Of a stretch of DNA of 64,000 nt, positions 15,971 through 24,564 are shown in pieces. The notes under the pieces are model-generated. The model did no database searches and was not told where the DNA came from. It saw only the letters and a list, made by a program, of their open reading frames with translations. The position numbers and the translations under genes are program-made. The DNA comes from Alloacidobacterium sp035547425. GTDB lineage: Bacteria > Acidobacteriota > Terriglobia > Terriglobales > Acidobacteriaceae. How positions within the stretch are numbered: position 1 is the first letter of the stretch; every line of letters begins with the position of its first letter. Where the stretch lies: contig DASZUU010000052.1 of assembly GCA_035547425.1 (NCBI GenBank), positions 1 to 64,000 on the forward strand, given 5' to 3'.

Positions 15971-17074
15971 ATGGCAAACGTTCTCGATTTAAGACGGCGC
16001 ATTCGCAGTATCAAAAACACGCGCCAGATCACCAAGGCCATGAAGATGGTGGCTGCGGCGAAGCTGCGCCGTGCGCAGGAGCGCGCTCTATCATCTCGTC
16101 CATATGCGGCGATGATGGCGAGCGTGTTGCAATCGCTGAAGCGGCGCATTGAGATTTACGATCCGGAAACGGGCGAGGTGCGGCATCCGCTGTTGTTGAC
16201 GCGTCCGGAAAAGAATGTGCTGCTCGTCGTTGTCTCCGGTGAGGGCGGATTCGCAGGCGCCTTCAACGCGAACATCATCAAGGCCGCAACCAGTTTTATT
16301 GCGGAACGCAAAGACCTGCAAATTGACGTCGAAGCCATCGGACGCAAAGGCCGCGACATTCTGCGGCGGCGTTACCCCGCGGCGCAGTTTCTGGAGCCCG
16401 CACGGGAAGGGCACGACGAAGATGGCGCCGGGCCTCGTGGAGAGCGCAAGCAGCGCACCGCGTCTGTGGAAATGATGGATGACCGCTATCGCGGCCTGCT
16501 GCATAAGCTTTCGTTCGATCAGGTAAGCGAGCTGGGTGAAGAGATTGTCTCGCTTTATACGCACGAAAAGATTGACGCGGCCTACATCGTCTATAACGAG
16601 TTCAAATCGGTAATTCAGCAGCGCGTTGTGGTTGAGCGCATTCTGCCTATCGTGGAAATCGGCAGGCAGGAAGTAGCGCATGCTGAAGTTCCAACGACGG
16701 AAGAGCGCGAGCGGGCAGCCGCAGCGGCGATTTCGTCCGGCGTCAGCCCCGATTCCGCTGAGGCCATTGCAGCAGCGAAACAGGAAGAGGACGAGGCAAA
16801 GCGCTTTGGTACGGCAGAGGTCGATTACCTGTACGAGCCGGGGCCAAAAGAGCTATTTAACGCCATTTTGCCGCGATACATTACCTCGCAGCTGTATCAC
16901 GCGATGTTGGAATCGGCAGCTGCGGAATTTGCGGCGCGCATGACGGCGATGGATTCGGCCACGAACAACGCTTCGGAGTTGATCGACCATTACACGCTGT
17001 TGATGAACCGCGTGCGCCAGGCGGCGATTACCAAGGAACTGATCGAAATTGTCAGCGGCGCAGCCGCTCTTTAA
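15971..17074 (+). CDS. atpG: ATP synthase F1 subunit gamma (enlarged)
   Basis: The central rotor subunit. Typical ends are present: LRRRIRSIKNTRQITKAMKMVAAAKLRRAQ at the N-terminus and ASELIDHYTLLMNRVRQAAITKELIEIVSGA at the C-terminus. At 367 residues it is about 75 longer than the usual 285-295. The extra length is in a charged Gly/Glu/Arg insert near residues 142-170 and an Ala/Glu-rich insert near 233-282. AGGAAGC precedes the ATG. Confidence 0.95.
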   Translation: MANVLDLRRRIRSIKNTRQITKAMKMVAAAKLRRAQERALSSRPYAAMMASVLQSLKRRIEIYDPETGEVRHPLLLTRPEKNVLLVVVSGEGGFAGAFNANIIKAATSFIAERKDLQIDVEAIGRKGRDILRRRYPAAQFLEPAREGHDEDGAGPRGERKQRTASVEMMDDRYRGLLHKLSFDQVSELGEEIVSLYTHEKIDAAYIVYNEFKSVIQQRVVVERILPIVEIGRQEVAHAEVPTTEERERAAAAAISSGVSPDSAEAIAAAKQEEDEAKRFGTAEVDYLYEPGPKELFNAILPRYITSQLYHAMLESAAAEFAARMTAMDSATNNASELIDHYTLLMNRVRQAAITKELIEIVSGAAAL

Positions 17075-17090
17075 GAGAGAAAGAATTTCT

Positions 17091-18533
17091 ATGGCAGAAA
17101 ATATCGGCAAAGTCATCAAGATCGCGGGACCGGCGGTCGACGTGCAATTTGAAGAAGCGAAGATGCCGCCAATCTATCAGGCGCTGCGCGTCGTCAGCGA
17201 TGGATTTGATGTTCCCGTACCCATCAACGTCATTCTGGAAGTGCAGCAGCACCTGGGCGAAGGCCGCGTGCGCTGCGTTGCCATGCAGGCCACCGAAGGC
17301 ATGGTGCGCGGTATGAACGCCATCGATCTTGGCGGCCCCATCACGGTTCCTGTAGGCCACGAGACATTGGGCCGCGTGCTCAATGTCATCGGCGAGCCGG
17401 TGGACGAGCTCGGCCCGGTGAATGCCAAGGTACATTTACCGATTCACCGTCCTGCTCCAGCGTTCGATGAGCAATCCACGCGCGAAGAGATGTTCGAAAC
17501 CGGCGTGAAGGTCATCGACCTGATCCAGCCCTTCCTTAAGGGCGGCAAAATCGGTCTCTTTGGCGGCGCCGGCGTCGGCAAGACCGTTATCATTCAGGAG
17601 CTGATCAACAACGTCGCGCTCAAGCATGGCGGCTTCTCGGTCTTTGCCGGAGTTGGCGAGCGTACCCGCGAAGGCAACGATCTCTGGGTAGAGTTCCAGG
17701 AAGCGGGCGTAATTGATCTGAAAGACTTCTCGAAGTCGAAGGCTGCGCTGATCTACGGCCAGATGACCGAGCCGCCAGGTGCCCGTCTGCGCGTGGCGTT
17801 GACCGGTCTGACGGTTGCGGAATATTTCCGCGACAACGAAGGCGCCGACACGCTGCTCTTTATTGACAACATCTTCCGCTTCACGCAGGCAGGCTCCGAG
17901 GTTTCGACACTGCTGGGCCGCATGCCTTCGGCGGTGGGCTATCAGCCGAACCTCTCGACCGAAATGGGCGAGCTGCAGGAGCGCATCACTTCGACAAAGA
18001 AGGGCTCGGTCACGTCGGTGCAGGCCGTATATGTTCCGGCGGATGACTTGACCGATCCGGCTCCGGCGACGACCTTTGCTCACCTCGACGCGACCACGGT
18101 GCTTTCGCGTCCGCTTTCAGAGCTGGGTATTTATCCCGCAGTCGATCCGCTGGCTTCGACCTCGCGCATTCTCACGCCGCGCGTTGTCGGTCAGGAGCAT
18201 TACGATGTAGCGCAGGGCGTAAAGCGCATTCTGCAGCGCTATAAGGACCTGCAGGACATCATCGCCATTCTGGGTATCGATGAGCTTTCGGAAGAAGACA
18301 AGCTCACGGTGGCGCGCGCTCGTAAGATTCAGCGCTTCCTCTCGCAGCCCTTCCACGTGGCCGAGCAGTTCACAGGCATTCCGGGCCGCTATGTGAAGAT
18401 CGAGGACACGGTGCGCAGCTTTAAGGAAGTGCTCGAAGGCAAGCATGACAGCGTGCCGGAGCAGGCCTTCTACCTGAAGGGATCGATTGAAGACGTGCTG
18501 GAAGCTGCCGAGAAGATGAAGACAACCGCGTAA
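17091..18533 (+). CDS. atpD: ATP synthase F1 subunit beta
   Basis: A 480-residue catalytic beta subunit with the P-loop GGAGVGKTVIIQELI, the catalytic GERTREGNDL, the DELSEED-equivalent DELSEEDKLTVARARKIQRFLSQPF and the family signature PAVDPLASTSR. ATG 17091 follows AAGAGAGAAAGA; an earlier in-frame ATG inside atpG is not used. Sixteen bases separate it from atpG and nine from atpC. Confidence 0.97.
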   Translation: MAENIGKVIKIAGPAVDVQFEEAKMPPIYQALRVVSDGFDVPVPINVILEVQQHLGEGRVRCVAMQATEGMVRGMNAIDLGGPITVPVGHETLGRVLNVIGEPVDELGPVNAKVHLPIHRPAPAFDEQSTREEMFETGVKVIDLIQPFLKGGKIGLFGGAGVGKTVIIQELINNVALKHGGFSVFAGVGERTREGNDLWVEFQEAGVIDLKDFSKSKAALIYGQMTEPPGARLRVALTGLTVAEYFRDNEGADTLLFIDNIFRFTQAGSEVSTLLGRMPSAVGYQPNLSTEMGELQERITSTKKGSVTSVQAVYVPADDLTDPAPATTFAHLDATTVLSRPLSELGIYPAVDPLASTSRILTPRVVGQEHYDVAQGVKRILQRYKDLQDIIAILGIDELSEEDKLTVARARKIQRFLSQPFHVAEQFTGIPGRYVKIEDTVRSFKEVLEGKHDSVPEQAFYLKGSIEDVLEAAEKMKTTA

Positions 18534-18542
18534 GGAAAGACG

Positions 18543-18956
18543 ATGCCAGATCAACTTCAAATACGGCTGGTGACTCCGGAGCGCATTCTGGTCGACACGA
18601 CTGCGGATGCGGTGGAGCTGCCTTCGCGTTTGGGATATCTCGAAGTGCTCTTCGGGCATACTCCGCTGCTGGCGGAGCTGGGCGCGGGCGAGGTGCGGCT
18701 ACACGGCGGCCACGCGGGCGAGCAGCGCTACAACGTCAACTGGGGCTTTGTGGAAGTGTTGCCCGAACGGGTGACGATTCTGGCAGAAAGCGCGCTGAAG
18801 CCGGAGGAGATCGACACAGGCCGCGCACAGCAACAGCTGGAGCGCGGTGAGAAGATGTGGAATGAAGCCGGAGAAGACGCCGAGAAGTACGAAGAGGCAA
18901 ACCGCGTGATCGCCGAGGCGGAATCGAAGCTGGAGAGCGCCGGCTCGCATTCCTGA
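18543..18956 (+). CDS. atpC: ATP synthase F1 subunit epsilon
   Basis: A 137-residue epsilon subunit: N-terminal beta-sandwich (LVTPERILVDTTADAVELPSRLGYLEVLFGHTPLLAEL) and a C-terminal two-helix region (EEIDTGRAQQQLERGEKMWN...). It couples rotation to the c ring and may inhibit hydrolysis. It is the last gene of the operon, before a strong terminator. Confidence 0.94.
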   Translation: MPDQLQIRLVTPERILVDTTADAVELPSRLGYLEVLFGHTPLLAELGAGEVRLHGGHAGEQRYNVNWGFVEVLPERVTILAESALKPEEIDTGRAQQQLERGEKMWNEAGEDAEKYEEANRVIAEAESKLESAGSHS

Positions 18957-18977
18957 GTGCTTCAAAGCCCTATAAAG

Positions 18978-19006
18978 AAGGCCGGCTTGCTGCCGGCCTT
19001 TTCTTT
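18978..19006 (+). terminator. Rho-independent terminator of the atp operon
   Basis: AAGGCCGGC (18978-18986) and GCCGGCCTT (18992-19000) pair perfectly over 9 bp around TTGCT, followed by TTCTTTC. Confidence 0.9.
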
Positions 19007-19054
19007 CAGGCGAGCAGATGTGTATCGTGGATATTGCTACACCCATCCATACTC

Positions 19055-19771
19055 ATGGAAACAGCAGCGTTGACAGATGTGGGGCGAGTGCGCTCGGCCA
19101 ATGAGGATGCTTACGGGCTCTGCTCCGAGGCCGGGTTCTTTGTAGTGTGCGACGGCATGGGCGGCGCCGCAGCCGGCGAGGTTGCCAGCCGGACGGCCGT
19201 GGCTGCGATGACCGAAATACTTTGCGGGGCGCAGCCGGATGAGGATACGCGGCAGTTGCTGGAGCGCGGCATTGCTGAGGCGAATCGTCGAGTTTTCTCG
19301 CGTGCCGAGCGCGATACGTCGCTGCACGGCATGGGCACCACCCTGGTTTCTCTCCTGGTTCGCGACGGACAGGCGTGGATTGCGCATGTCGGCGATAGTC
19401 GCTGTTACCGCTTGCGATCCGGTACGCTGGAGCGCATGACGCAGGACCACTCGCTGGTGGATGAGCAGGTGCGCCTCGGACAGATGACACAGGCTGAGGC
19501 GGAAGCGTCGCCGTTGCGCAATGTGATTACGCGCGCTGTTGGGACGCGCTCGACGGTCACTCCGGATGTTGACATGGCGGCAGCCGAAGAGGGCGATCTT
19601 TTCCTGCTCTGTTCCGATGGGCTGACCAAGGAAGTTCCGGAGCCGCGGCTCGCGGAGCTGCTGCAAGGCGATGCTTCCGATCTTCAGGTTGTATGCGAGC
19701 GGCTGATTGCGGAAGCGAACGCTCACGGCGGCAGCGACAACATCACGGCAATTCTCGTGCGGATGAGCTGA
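19055..19771 (+). CDS. PP2C-family protein serine/threonine phosphatase
   Basis: A 238-residue soluble PPM phosphatase. The metal-binding motifs occur in order: TDVGRVRSANEDAYG, VCDGMGGAAAGEVAS, GMGTTLVSLLV...IAHVGDSRCYRL, LCSDGLTKEV and GGSDNITAILV. These make an intact two-metal site, so it should be active. Such stand-alone phosphatases usually oppose Hanks-type kinases; none is in the window. ATG 19055 is chosen because the domain begins immediately; there is no clear ribosome site upstream. Confidence 0.9.
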   Translation: METAALTDVGRVRSANEDAYGLCSEAGFFVVCDGMGGAAAGEVASRTAVAAMTEILCGAQPDEDTRQLLERGIAEANRRVFSRAERDTSLHGMGTTLVSLLVRDGQAWIAHVGDSRCYRLRSGTLERMTQDHSLVDEQVRLGQMTQAEAEASPLRNVITRAVGTRSTVTPDVDMAAAEEGDLFLLCSDGLTKEVPEPRLAELLQGDASDLQVVCERLIAEANAHGGSDNITAILVRMS

Positions 19772-19974
19772 GAAGCGGAAAGCAGCTAAAAAGCGGTTGG
19801 CGCGCCTGCGGCGCAAGCGAATGGCTGACGATCTGTAGTTGCCGAGATTCTCTCGATTTTCTTGCAACAGGCTTTAGCAGCTCCGGTTTTTAGCTATCCG
19901 GTTCTTAGCGCTTTCCTGCTACCCGCTTTTCAGCAAGGTCTTCCTGATACACTCATCTGTTTTGAGGTGGATGG

Positions 19975-20829
19975 ATGAGTGAGATCAGAATGGTAGGTGT
20001 GCTCGGAGCGGGCACCATGGGCAACGGTATTGCGCATGTCTTTGCGCGCGGCGGATTCGATGTGCAGCTCTGTGAAGTCGAGCAGCGGTTTCTCGATCGC
20101 GGTTTGCAGACGATCCAGAAGAATCTGGACCGCGAAGCGGCAAAGGGGAAGCTGGCTGCTGATGAAGCTGCGGCGACACTCAAGCGGATTCAGGGAACGC
20201 TCGATCGCTCTTCACTGGCGGCCTGCGATTTTGTCATCGAAGCGGCGACGGAAAAATTCGAGATCAAGAGCAAGCTCTTTGCCGAACTCGACTCTATCCT
20301 GCCGAGGCATGTGATTCTTGCTTCCAACACTTCTTCGATTTCGATTACGAAGCTTGCGGCGCAGACGGGGCGCCCGGAGCAGGTGATCGGCATGCACTTC
20401 TTCAATCCTGTGCCGGTGATGAAGCTGGTCGAAGTCATTCGCGGGCTGCAGACCTCGCAGGCGACTTATGATGCGGTGAAGGCGCTCGCGGAAACATTAG
20501 GCAAGACTCCGGTGGAGGTCAATGACGCGCCCGGATTTGTTTCGAATCGCGTCCTCATGCCGTTGCTGAATGAAGCGATGTTCGCGGTCATGGAGGGCGT
20601 GGCTACGCCGGAAGCAGTGGATGAGGTCTTCAAGCTGGGCATGGCGCATCCGATGGGGCCGCTGACGCTGGCAGATTTTATCGGGCTCGATGTCTGCCTC
20701 GACATCATGCGCGTGCTGCATGATGGCCTCGGCGACCCGAAATACCGGCCTTGCCCGCTGCTTGTCCGCATGGTGGACGCAGGCTGGCTGGGGCGCAAGA
20801 GCGGACGCGGCTTCTACCGGTACGAGTAG
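19975..20829 (+). CDS. 3-hydroxybutyryl-CoA dehydrogenase (3-hydroxyacyl-CoA dehydrogenase family)
   Basis: A 284-residue stand-alone enzyme that interconverts acetoacetyl-CoA and 3-hydroxybutyryl-CoA with NAD(P). Visible features are the Rossmann motif GVLGAGTMGNGIAHVFA at the start, NTSSISITKLA, the catalytic HFFNPVPVMKLVEVI, and DAPGFVSNRVLMPLLNEA leading into the helical C-domain. Length is typical of Hbd/PaaH. GAGGTGG precedes the ATG. It could serve fatty-acid or aromatic degradation, or short-chain acid metabolism; no partners are adjacent. Confidence 0.93.
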   Translation: MSEIRMVGVLGAGTMGNGIAHVFARGGFDVQLCEVEQRFLDRGLQTIQKNLDREAAKGKLAADEAAATLKRIQGTLDRSSLAACDFVIEAATEKFEIKSKLFAELDSILPRHVILASNTSSISITKLAAQTGRPEQVIGMHFFNPVPVMKLVEVIRGLQTSQATYDAVKALAETLGKTPVEVNDAPGFVSNRVLMPLLNEAMFAVMEGVATPEAVDEVFKLGMAHPMGPLTLADFIGLDVCLDIMRVLHDGLGDPKYRPCPLLVRMVDAGWLGRKSGRGFYRYE

Positions 20830-20991
20830 CTCCCCCTCCTCCTGCTTTATTTTCTGTTTCTTGTTTTCAATGATTTAGCAGGGGATTAACAAGATAGTTA
20901 ACACGGGATGACCGAATCAGCCTGAAAATTGCCCTCTGTATCCAGAGTAGCTAAAAGGGGTCTGGGAGCTTGCGACGAATGCGATTTGACT

Positions 20992-21240
20992 CTATGCGCG
21001 CTGAAAGAAGCGCGTGCACAGAAGTGCGGGCGCATCTCGAGCATCGACTTCACGAACGCGATCTGTGGACGAAAACTCGTAGGTCCGTCCCGAAGTGAGC
21101 CCCTGCACTCGTACCGGAGAGGCCTCCAAGTAGAGGAGGGCAACCACTGGTCGTTCCGCAGGTGAACCGCTGGATGAAATCTGTGCAGGCGAACCGGAAT
21201 TGGTTGAATGAGCATTTGGCTCCGCCCCGGAAATGCCTAT
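20992..21240 (-). CDS. Small protein of unknown function, third gene of the twin-CX3C unit
   Basis: A possible 82-residue protein following DUF1360 by 4 bases. Its C-terminal half reads VRVQGLTSGRTYEFSSTDRV then EVDARDAPALL, which resembles small beta-rich proteins of the type VxGxxSGRxYxF...VDxRDAPxLL that I associate with phage-like head or tail modules, by recollection only. The N-terminal part is low-complexity. The ribosome site is weak (GAG just before ATG 21240), so existence and start are uncertain; the frame stays open further upstream into DUF1360. Confidence 0.5.
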   Translation of the reverse strand: MGISGAEPNAHSTNSGSPAQISSSGSPAERPVVALLYLEASPVRVQGLTSGRTYEFSSTDRVREVDARDAPALLCTRFFQRA

Positions 21241-21244
21241 CATC

Positions 21245-21670
21245 TCAATTCTGCGTGGGGCTGTCGTCTGACGATTCGGGGGCATGATCCCCGATGAAAG
21301 ACTGTTTCTCAGTTCCGAGCGTTTCGATCCGCAGCACATGGTTCAAATCTCCTTTTAGGGGCTGTGAGGTTGGTGGGATTGCTTCGTGAGTCCTTTCCAG
21401 ACACTGGAGCAGGCAGGCTGCGCCGGAGAGCGCCAGCCAGACAAAAAACCACTCCAGCAGACGTGTCGACACGAAGAAGGCGGCAGCAGCGGCGATCCAT
21501 AGACTGAGGCAATAGAAACAGTCCATAAGGCTGCCTGCCAGGCTATTGCCCAGCAGGCGGCGAAAACGGACGATGATGTCGGCCGGGCCGTCCTCGTTTG
21601 CCAGCAGGTGAGTGATCCGCCAGGTAGCAAGGACGGCCAGGACGAACCTCAACACGGTTTGTGATTGCAT
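21245..21670 (-). CDS. DUF1360 membrane protein
   Basis: A protein of about 141 residues with three hydrophobic segments (VLRFVLAVLATWRITHLLA; MDCFYCLSLWIAAAAAFF; LLEWFFVWLALSGAACLLQ) and the DUF1360 hallmark CFYCLSLW after a WRITHLLANEDGP start. The function of the family is unknown. The ATG overlaps the end of the large upstream gene by 22 bases, so the two are translated from one message. The C-terminal 40 residues are polar and probably cytosolic. Confidence 0.75.
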   Translation of the reverse strand: MQSQTVLRFVLAVLATWRITHLLANEDGPADIIVRFRRLLGNSLAGSLMDCFYCLSLWIAAAAAFFVSTRLLEWFFVWLALSGAACLLQCLERTHEAIPPTSQPLKGDLNHVLRIETLGTEKQSFIGDHAPESSDDSPTQN

Positions 21671-23655
21671 ATCGCAAAGGTGAGCGGGTTGGGGTTGCCG
21701 GATCGATCGATCAAACCATCCGTCAGCCCGGGTCGGGTAGTAAGCGCAACGGTGTAGGAACAGTTGCACCATCCGCTTGTGTCCACTTCCACTGTGCCGT
21801 AGCCGCCCTGCGGCGAAACTGTGACCGGCGGCGGTCCGAGGCTTGAGGCAGTGGGCGTGATGTCGAGGTCAGAAGGCAGGGCGCAACTTGATATGACCAG
21901 CGACCAGGCGCCGGCGGCCATCTGCTCGTGATCGACCGTGAACTCAACATCGAGTGTCTTATCGATCGGCGTGCAGCATCCGGTGGCAAACTGGCTGAAG
22001 TTTAATGCGTTGACTTCGCTCCAGTTGTTGATGTGGATGGTATCTAACTGGTTCGTGTAGTCGGGCGCACCGCCTCCGTTGACGGCGGCAATGGTGCTGA
22101 CGCGAGTGGCCTGGAAGATGATCGCTGCATTGGCGCCATTTTTCGCGGTCGTTACGGCATTTCCTGCTGGTACAGACGGGGGCGCACCTCCGGGGAACGC
22201 CGCATACGAGGCGAAGCCCATCAGATAACCATCGAATACGCCGCCCAGAGCGTTCGGATCCACGGTGACCCAGCCGTCGGCATCGGGAACGATGTAGTGA
22301 TCGGGAGGCGTAGGGGAGGGTGAGTACGGGGGTGGGGTCGGCGACGTTGTACCGGTGCCTGTGAGGTAGACCTTCTGCAGCGTGTTTGGATTGCCATGCC
22401 ACAGGACGTTGCGATATCCAACCATAACCCCGCTTGTGCCGTTGACTCCGTAGACATAGCTGGTAGCGATCGGTGTCGGCTTGGGCGCGCCGGCTGGCTG
22501 GTAAAGGAAGCGGTATGCCATGGGAGCGTTCGTTACCGGATGATTTGCCGGGCAGAAGCCGCCGAGGCTGAGATTGCCGAAGAAGGCAAAGTTGGGACCA
22601 CCATGGCCGTTGGCTTTGTGGAGCGTCAGTCCGGTGGTTGTGTCGATGTCGGCGCCCGGAGCGATGTTGAAGTCTCCGACATTGGTGAACCACGGATGAT
22701 CCTTGACCGGCGGGCAGACGCAGAAGCAGAGCTCGTGGCAGGTGACCGAGGTGACCCAGGCGCACAGCTGCCAGCAGTAGGGCCAGAGTCGATAACGCGC
22801 TACGATGCCGCTGAAGGCTTCGGCATCCCTTGCCTGCACGGCGCTCGCAAGGTCCGCCAAAGCCCGAGGTTGACCGGCCAACTGCCTTACGGCAAGGGCG
22901 AACTTCTGCGCTTCTTCAACCGCATAGAGTCCGGTGAGAATCGGCGGCGGTTCTACACACAGCGTATGGCACACCCAGACGCGCCGCCAGATGCAGAGGA
23001 AAAGGCAGATAGTGTGGCACCGGGGTGCAAACTCGGCGTCTTTGATTGCAGTTTGTAGCCTCTCGCAATTCGGCTCGATGATGAATTGCTCGATGGCGTC
23101 CAGGGCCTTTCTGTTCTCAAGCAAAGCGGATAGCTCTTTGCCGCTCGCCGCAAGCTCACTTGCGGCGTCAGAAACTGCCACGATTCCCGGCCTGCATACC
23201 AGATGGCAGATGCGCCGGTAGCCTACGCTACATATCCACTGACAAAGAAGACGACAGTAGGGCACGAGCTTAAGCTCACTGATGATGGCGTGGTAAGCGT
23301 CGGCGTCGCCGCACGAAACAGCGTCTACGGCGCGGCGAAGGAGCTTCTCATTCGAGGAGAGACGCATCGCCGCCTGGGCGAAGTCACGCAGACTGGGAAT
23401 CTCTTCATCCCTGAGAGGCGGACCGCAAACTTCCACGCAGCGTAACGCGCAGAGTTTGATCCGCACCCATTCGCAAATTAATTCGCAATACGGCAATAAC
23501 TCTAATCGATCCAGAACCCAGCGAAATGCGTTTGGGTCACCTGAACCGAAGGCTGCGAACACGGCGGAGAATCCGCCGGTATCTTGTGCAAGGCGTCCGA
23601 CCGCATCGGCTTGCGATGCGAGACGGGTAACTGAATCGTCAGATGCGCTATTCAT
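21649..23655 (-). CDS. Protein with four tandem twin-CX3C modules and a beta-rich C-terminal region
   Basis: A 668-residue protein with no family I can name. Residues 30-320 contain four repeats of about 79 residues. Each has a helical lead (such as FGSGDPNAFRWVLDRLELLPYC) and an invariant C-x3-C-x11-C-x3-C frame: Cys 57/61/73/77, 134/138/150/154, 213/217/229/233 and 294/298/310/314, plus one extra Cys per module. The spacing recalls the twin CX3C motif of mitochondrial small Tim chaperones. The C-terminal 350 residues are Gly/Pro/Thr-rich, probably beta, and end in WCNCSYTV...FAICNHKPC. No signal peptide or membrane helix is evident. The start at 23655 has GGGAGG 8 bases upstream; ATG 23721 is weaker. 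It heads the unit with DUF1360. Confidence 0.8.
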   Translation of the reverse strand: MNSASDDSVTRLASQADAVGRLAQDTGGFSAVFAAFGSGDPNAFRWVLDRLELLPYCELICEWVRIKLCALRCVEVCGPPLRDEEIPSLRDFAQAAMRLSSNEKLLRRAVDAVSCGDADAYHAIISELKLVPYCRLLCQWICSVGYRRICHLVCRPGIVAVSDAASELAASGKELSALLENRKALDAIEQFIIEPNCERLQTAIKDAEFAPRCHTICLFLCIWRRVWVCHTLCVEPPPILTGLYAVEEAQKFALAVRQLAGQPRALADLASAVQARDAEAFSGIVARYRLWPYCWQLCAWVTSVTCHELCFCVCPPVKDHPWFTNVGDFNIAPGADIDTTTGLTLHKANGHGGPNFAFFGNLSLGGFCPANHPVTNAPMAYRFLYQPAGAPKPTPIATSYVYGVNGTSGVMVGYRNVLWHGNPNTLQKVYLTGTGTTSPTPPPYSPSPTPPDHYIVPDADGWVTVDPNALGGVFDGYLMGFASYAAFPGGAPPSVPAGNAVTTAKNGANAAIIFQATRVSTIAAVNGGGAPDYTNQLDTIHINNWSEVNALNFSQFATGCCTPIDKTLDVEFTVDHEQMAAGAWSLVISSCALPSDLDITPTASSLGPPPVTVSPQGGYGTVEVDTSGWCNCSYTVALTTRPGLTDGLIDRSGNPNPLTFAICNHKPC

Positions 23656-24087
23656 GAGGATATCCCTCCCTTTCTCTGCACATACGTTGGGAGTTTTGGA
23701 TTTCGACTCTCTCGCATTCAACAGCCTGAGGAATGCTCTAGGGGGAAGGGATCGCCGTCAGGCGTGCTCCGTCTCCAAGACGGAGAAAATGCTGATTGCG
23801 AAAATGCCGGACAGTTGTAATTGCAGGGCCTGAGCGGTAGAGATATAAACCATGGGAAAAAGCGAGTCGAATAAACTCCTGCGCCGGTACTCCTGTCAAC
23901 TCATTTATTGAGCAGGCACCGAATAATTTTTAGTGCGTCAGAAGTTGATTTTGTTACAGGAAATCTTCACTTTTCATGCGAATGTGCCCGAATGGCGATA
24001 AAAAGGCATCGTCTCCATGCGTGAGTGCGTACAGCCGATCATGAGAAATGCGTTTCTGGCCAGTAATGCGCGTGGACTGATTTCTAT
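23656..24087. other. Intergenic region upstream of the twin-CX3C gene
   Basis: About 430 bp without a convincing gene. On the minus strand it holds TTGACA (23899-23894) with a weak -10 about 18 bases on. There is also a compact hairpin, CTCCGTCT (23767-23774) with AGACGGAG (23778-23785), that would sit in the 5' leader of the twin-CX3C transcript. Confidence 0.4.
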
Positions 24088-24489
24088 TTAAGAGCCGTAG
24101 CCGCGATGTTCGAGTGAGCGCAGCTTGTCGCTGGTGGGCCAGGAGATGGTCAGCAGAAACGCGGCGTCTTCCAGCGCTTCCACATCATGCTTGATGGAAG
24201 GAGCGAGCGTCAGCAGGCTGGAGGCCCGCAGTTCGTGCGCTTCGCCCTGTGCTTTGACGCGAATTGCTCCCTTCAGCACGTGGATGGAGATGGTGCCGTC
24301 GGTATGGTGCTCCTTCATATGCGCCGACGCGTCCATGGTGATGAGCACCGCACGAAAATCGTCGCTCTTATAAAGGGTCCTGGAATAGAGGCCGGAAGGC
24401 CACGGCTTTTTCTGTTTCGAGTCTGCGATTTCCCGGTCAAGGTTGAAAGTTGCCAATGTGGGCGCGCTTTTCTGTTCGGTGGCTGCCAT
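24088..24489 (-). CDS. Cupin-domain protein
   Basis: A 133-residue single-domain cupin. The metal-site pattern HMKEHHTDGTISIHVLKGAIRVKAQGE corresponds to cupin motif 1 (H-x-H-x4-7), and LTLAPSIKHDVEALEDAAFLLTI to motif 2 with its His. No enzyme class can be assigned. AGGAGG lies at ideal distance from ATG 24489. It is divergent from the phosphotransferase gene, 75 bases away. Confidence 0.82.
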   Translation of the reverse strand: MAATEQKSAPTLATFNLDREIADSKQKKPWPSGLYSRTLYKSDDFRAVLITMDASAHMKEHHTDGTISIHVLKGAIRVKAQGEAHELRASSLLTLAPSIKHDVEALEDAAFLLTISWPTSDKLRSLEHRGYGS

Positions 24490-24564
24490 GAATATTCCTC
24501 CTGCCGTATAAAGATGCGTCTTATGGTGTTCGATGCGCAAGTGGGGCCCGGTTAGGATAGGCAA

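Noticed and set aside
22396..23058. Plus-strand open frame antisense to the twin-CX3C gene
   Set aside because: The minus-strand frame is continuous with conserved internal repeats, so this is a shadow.
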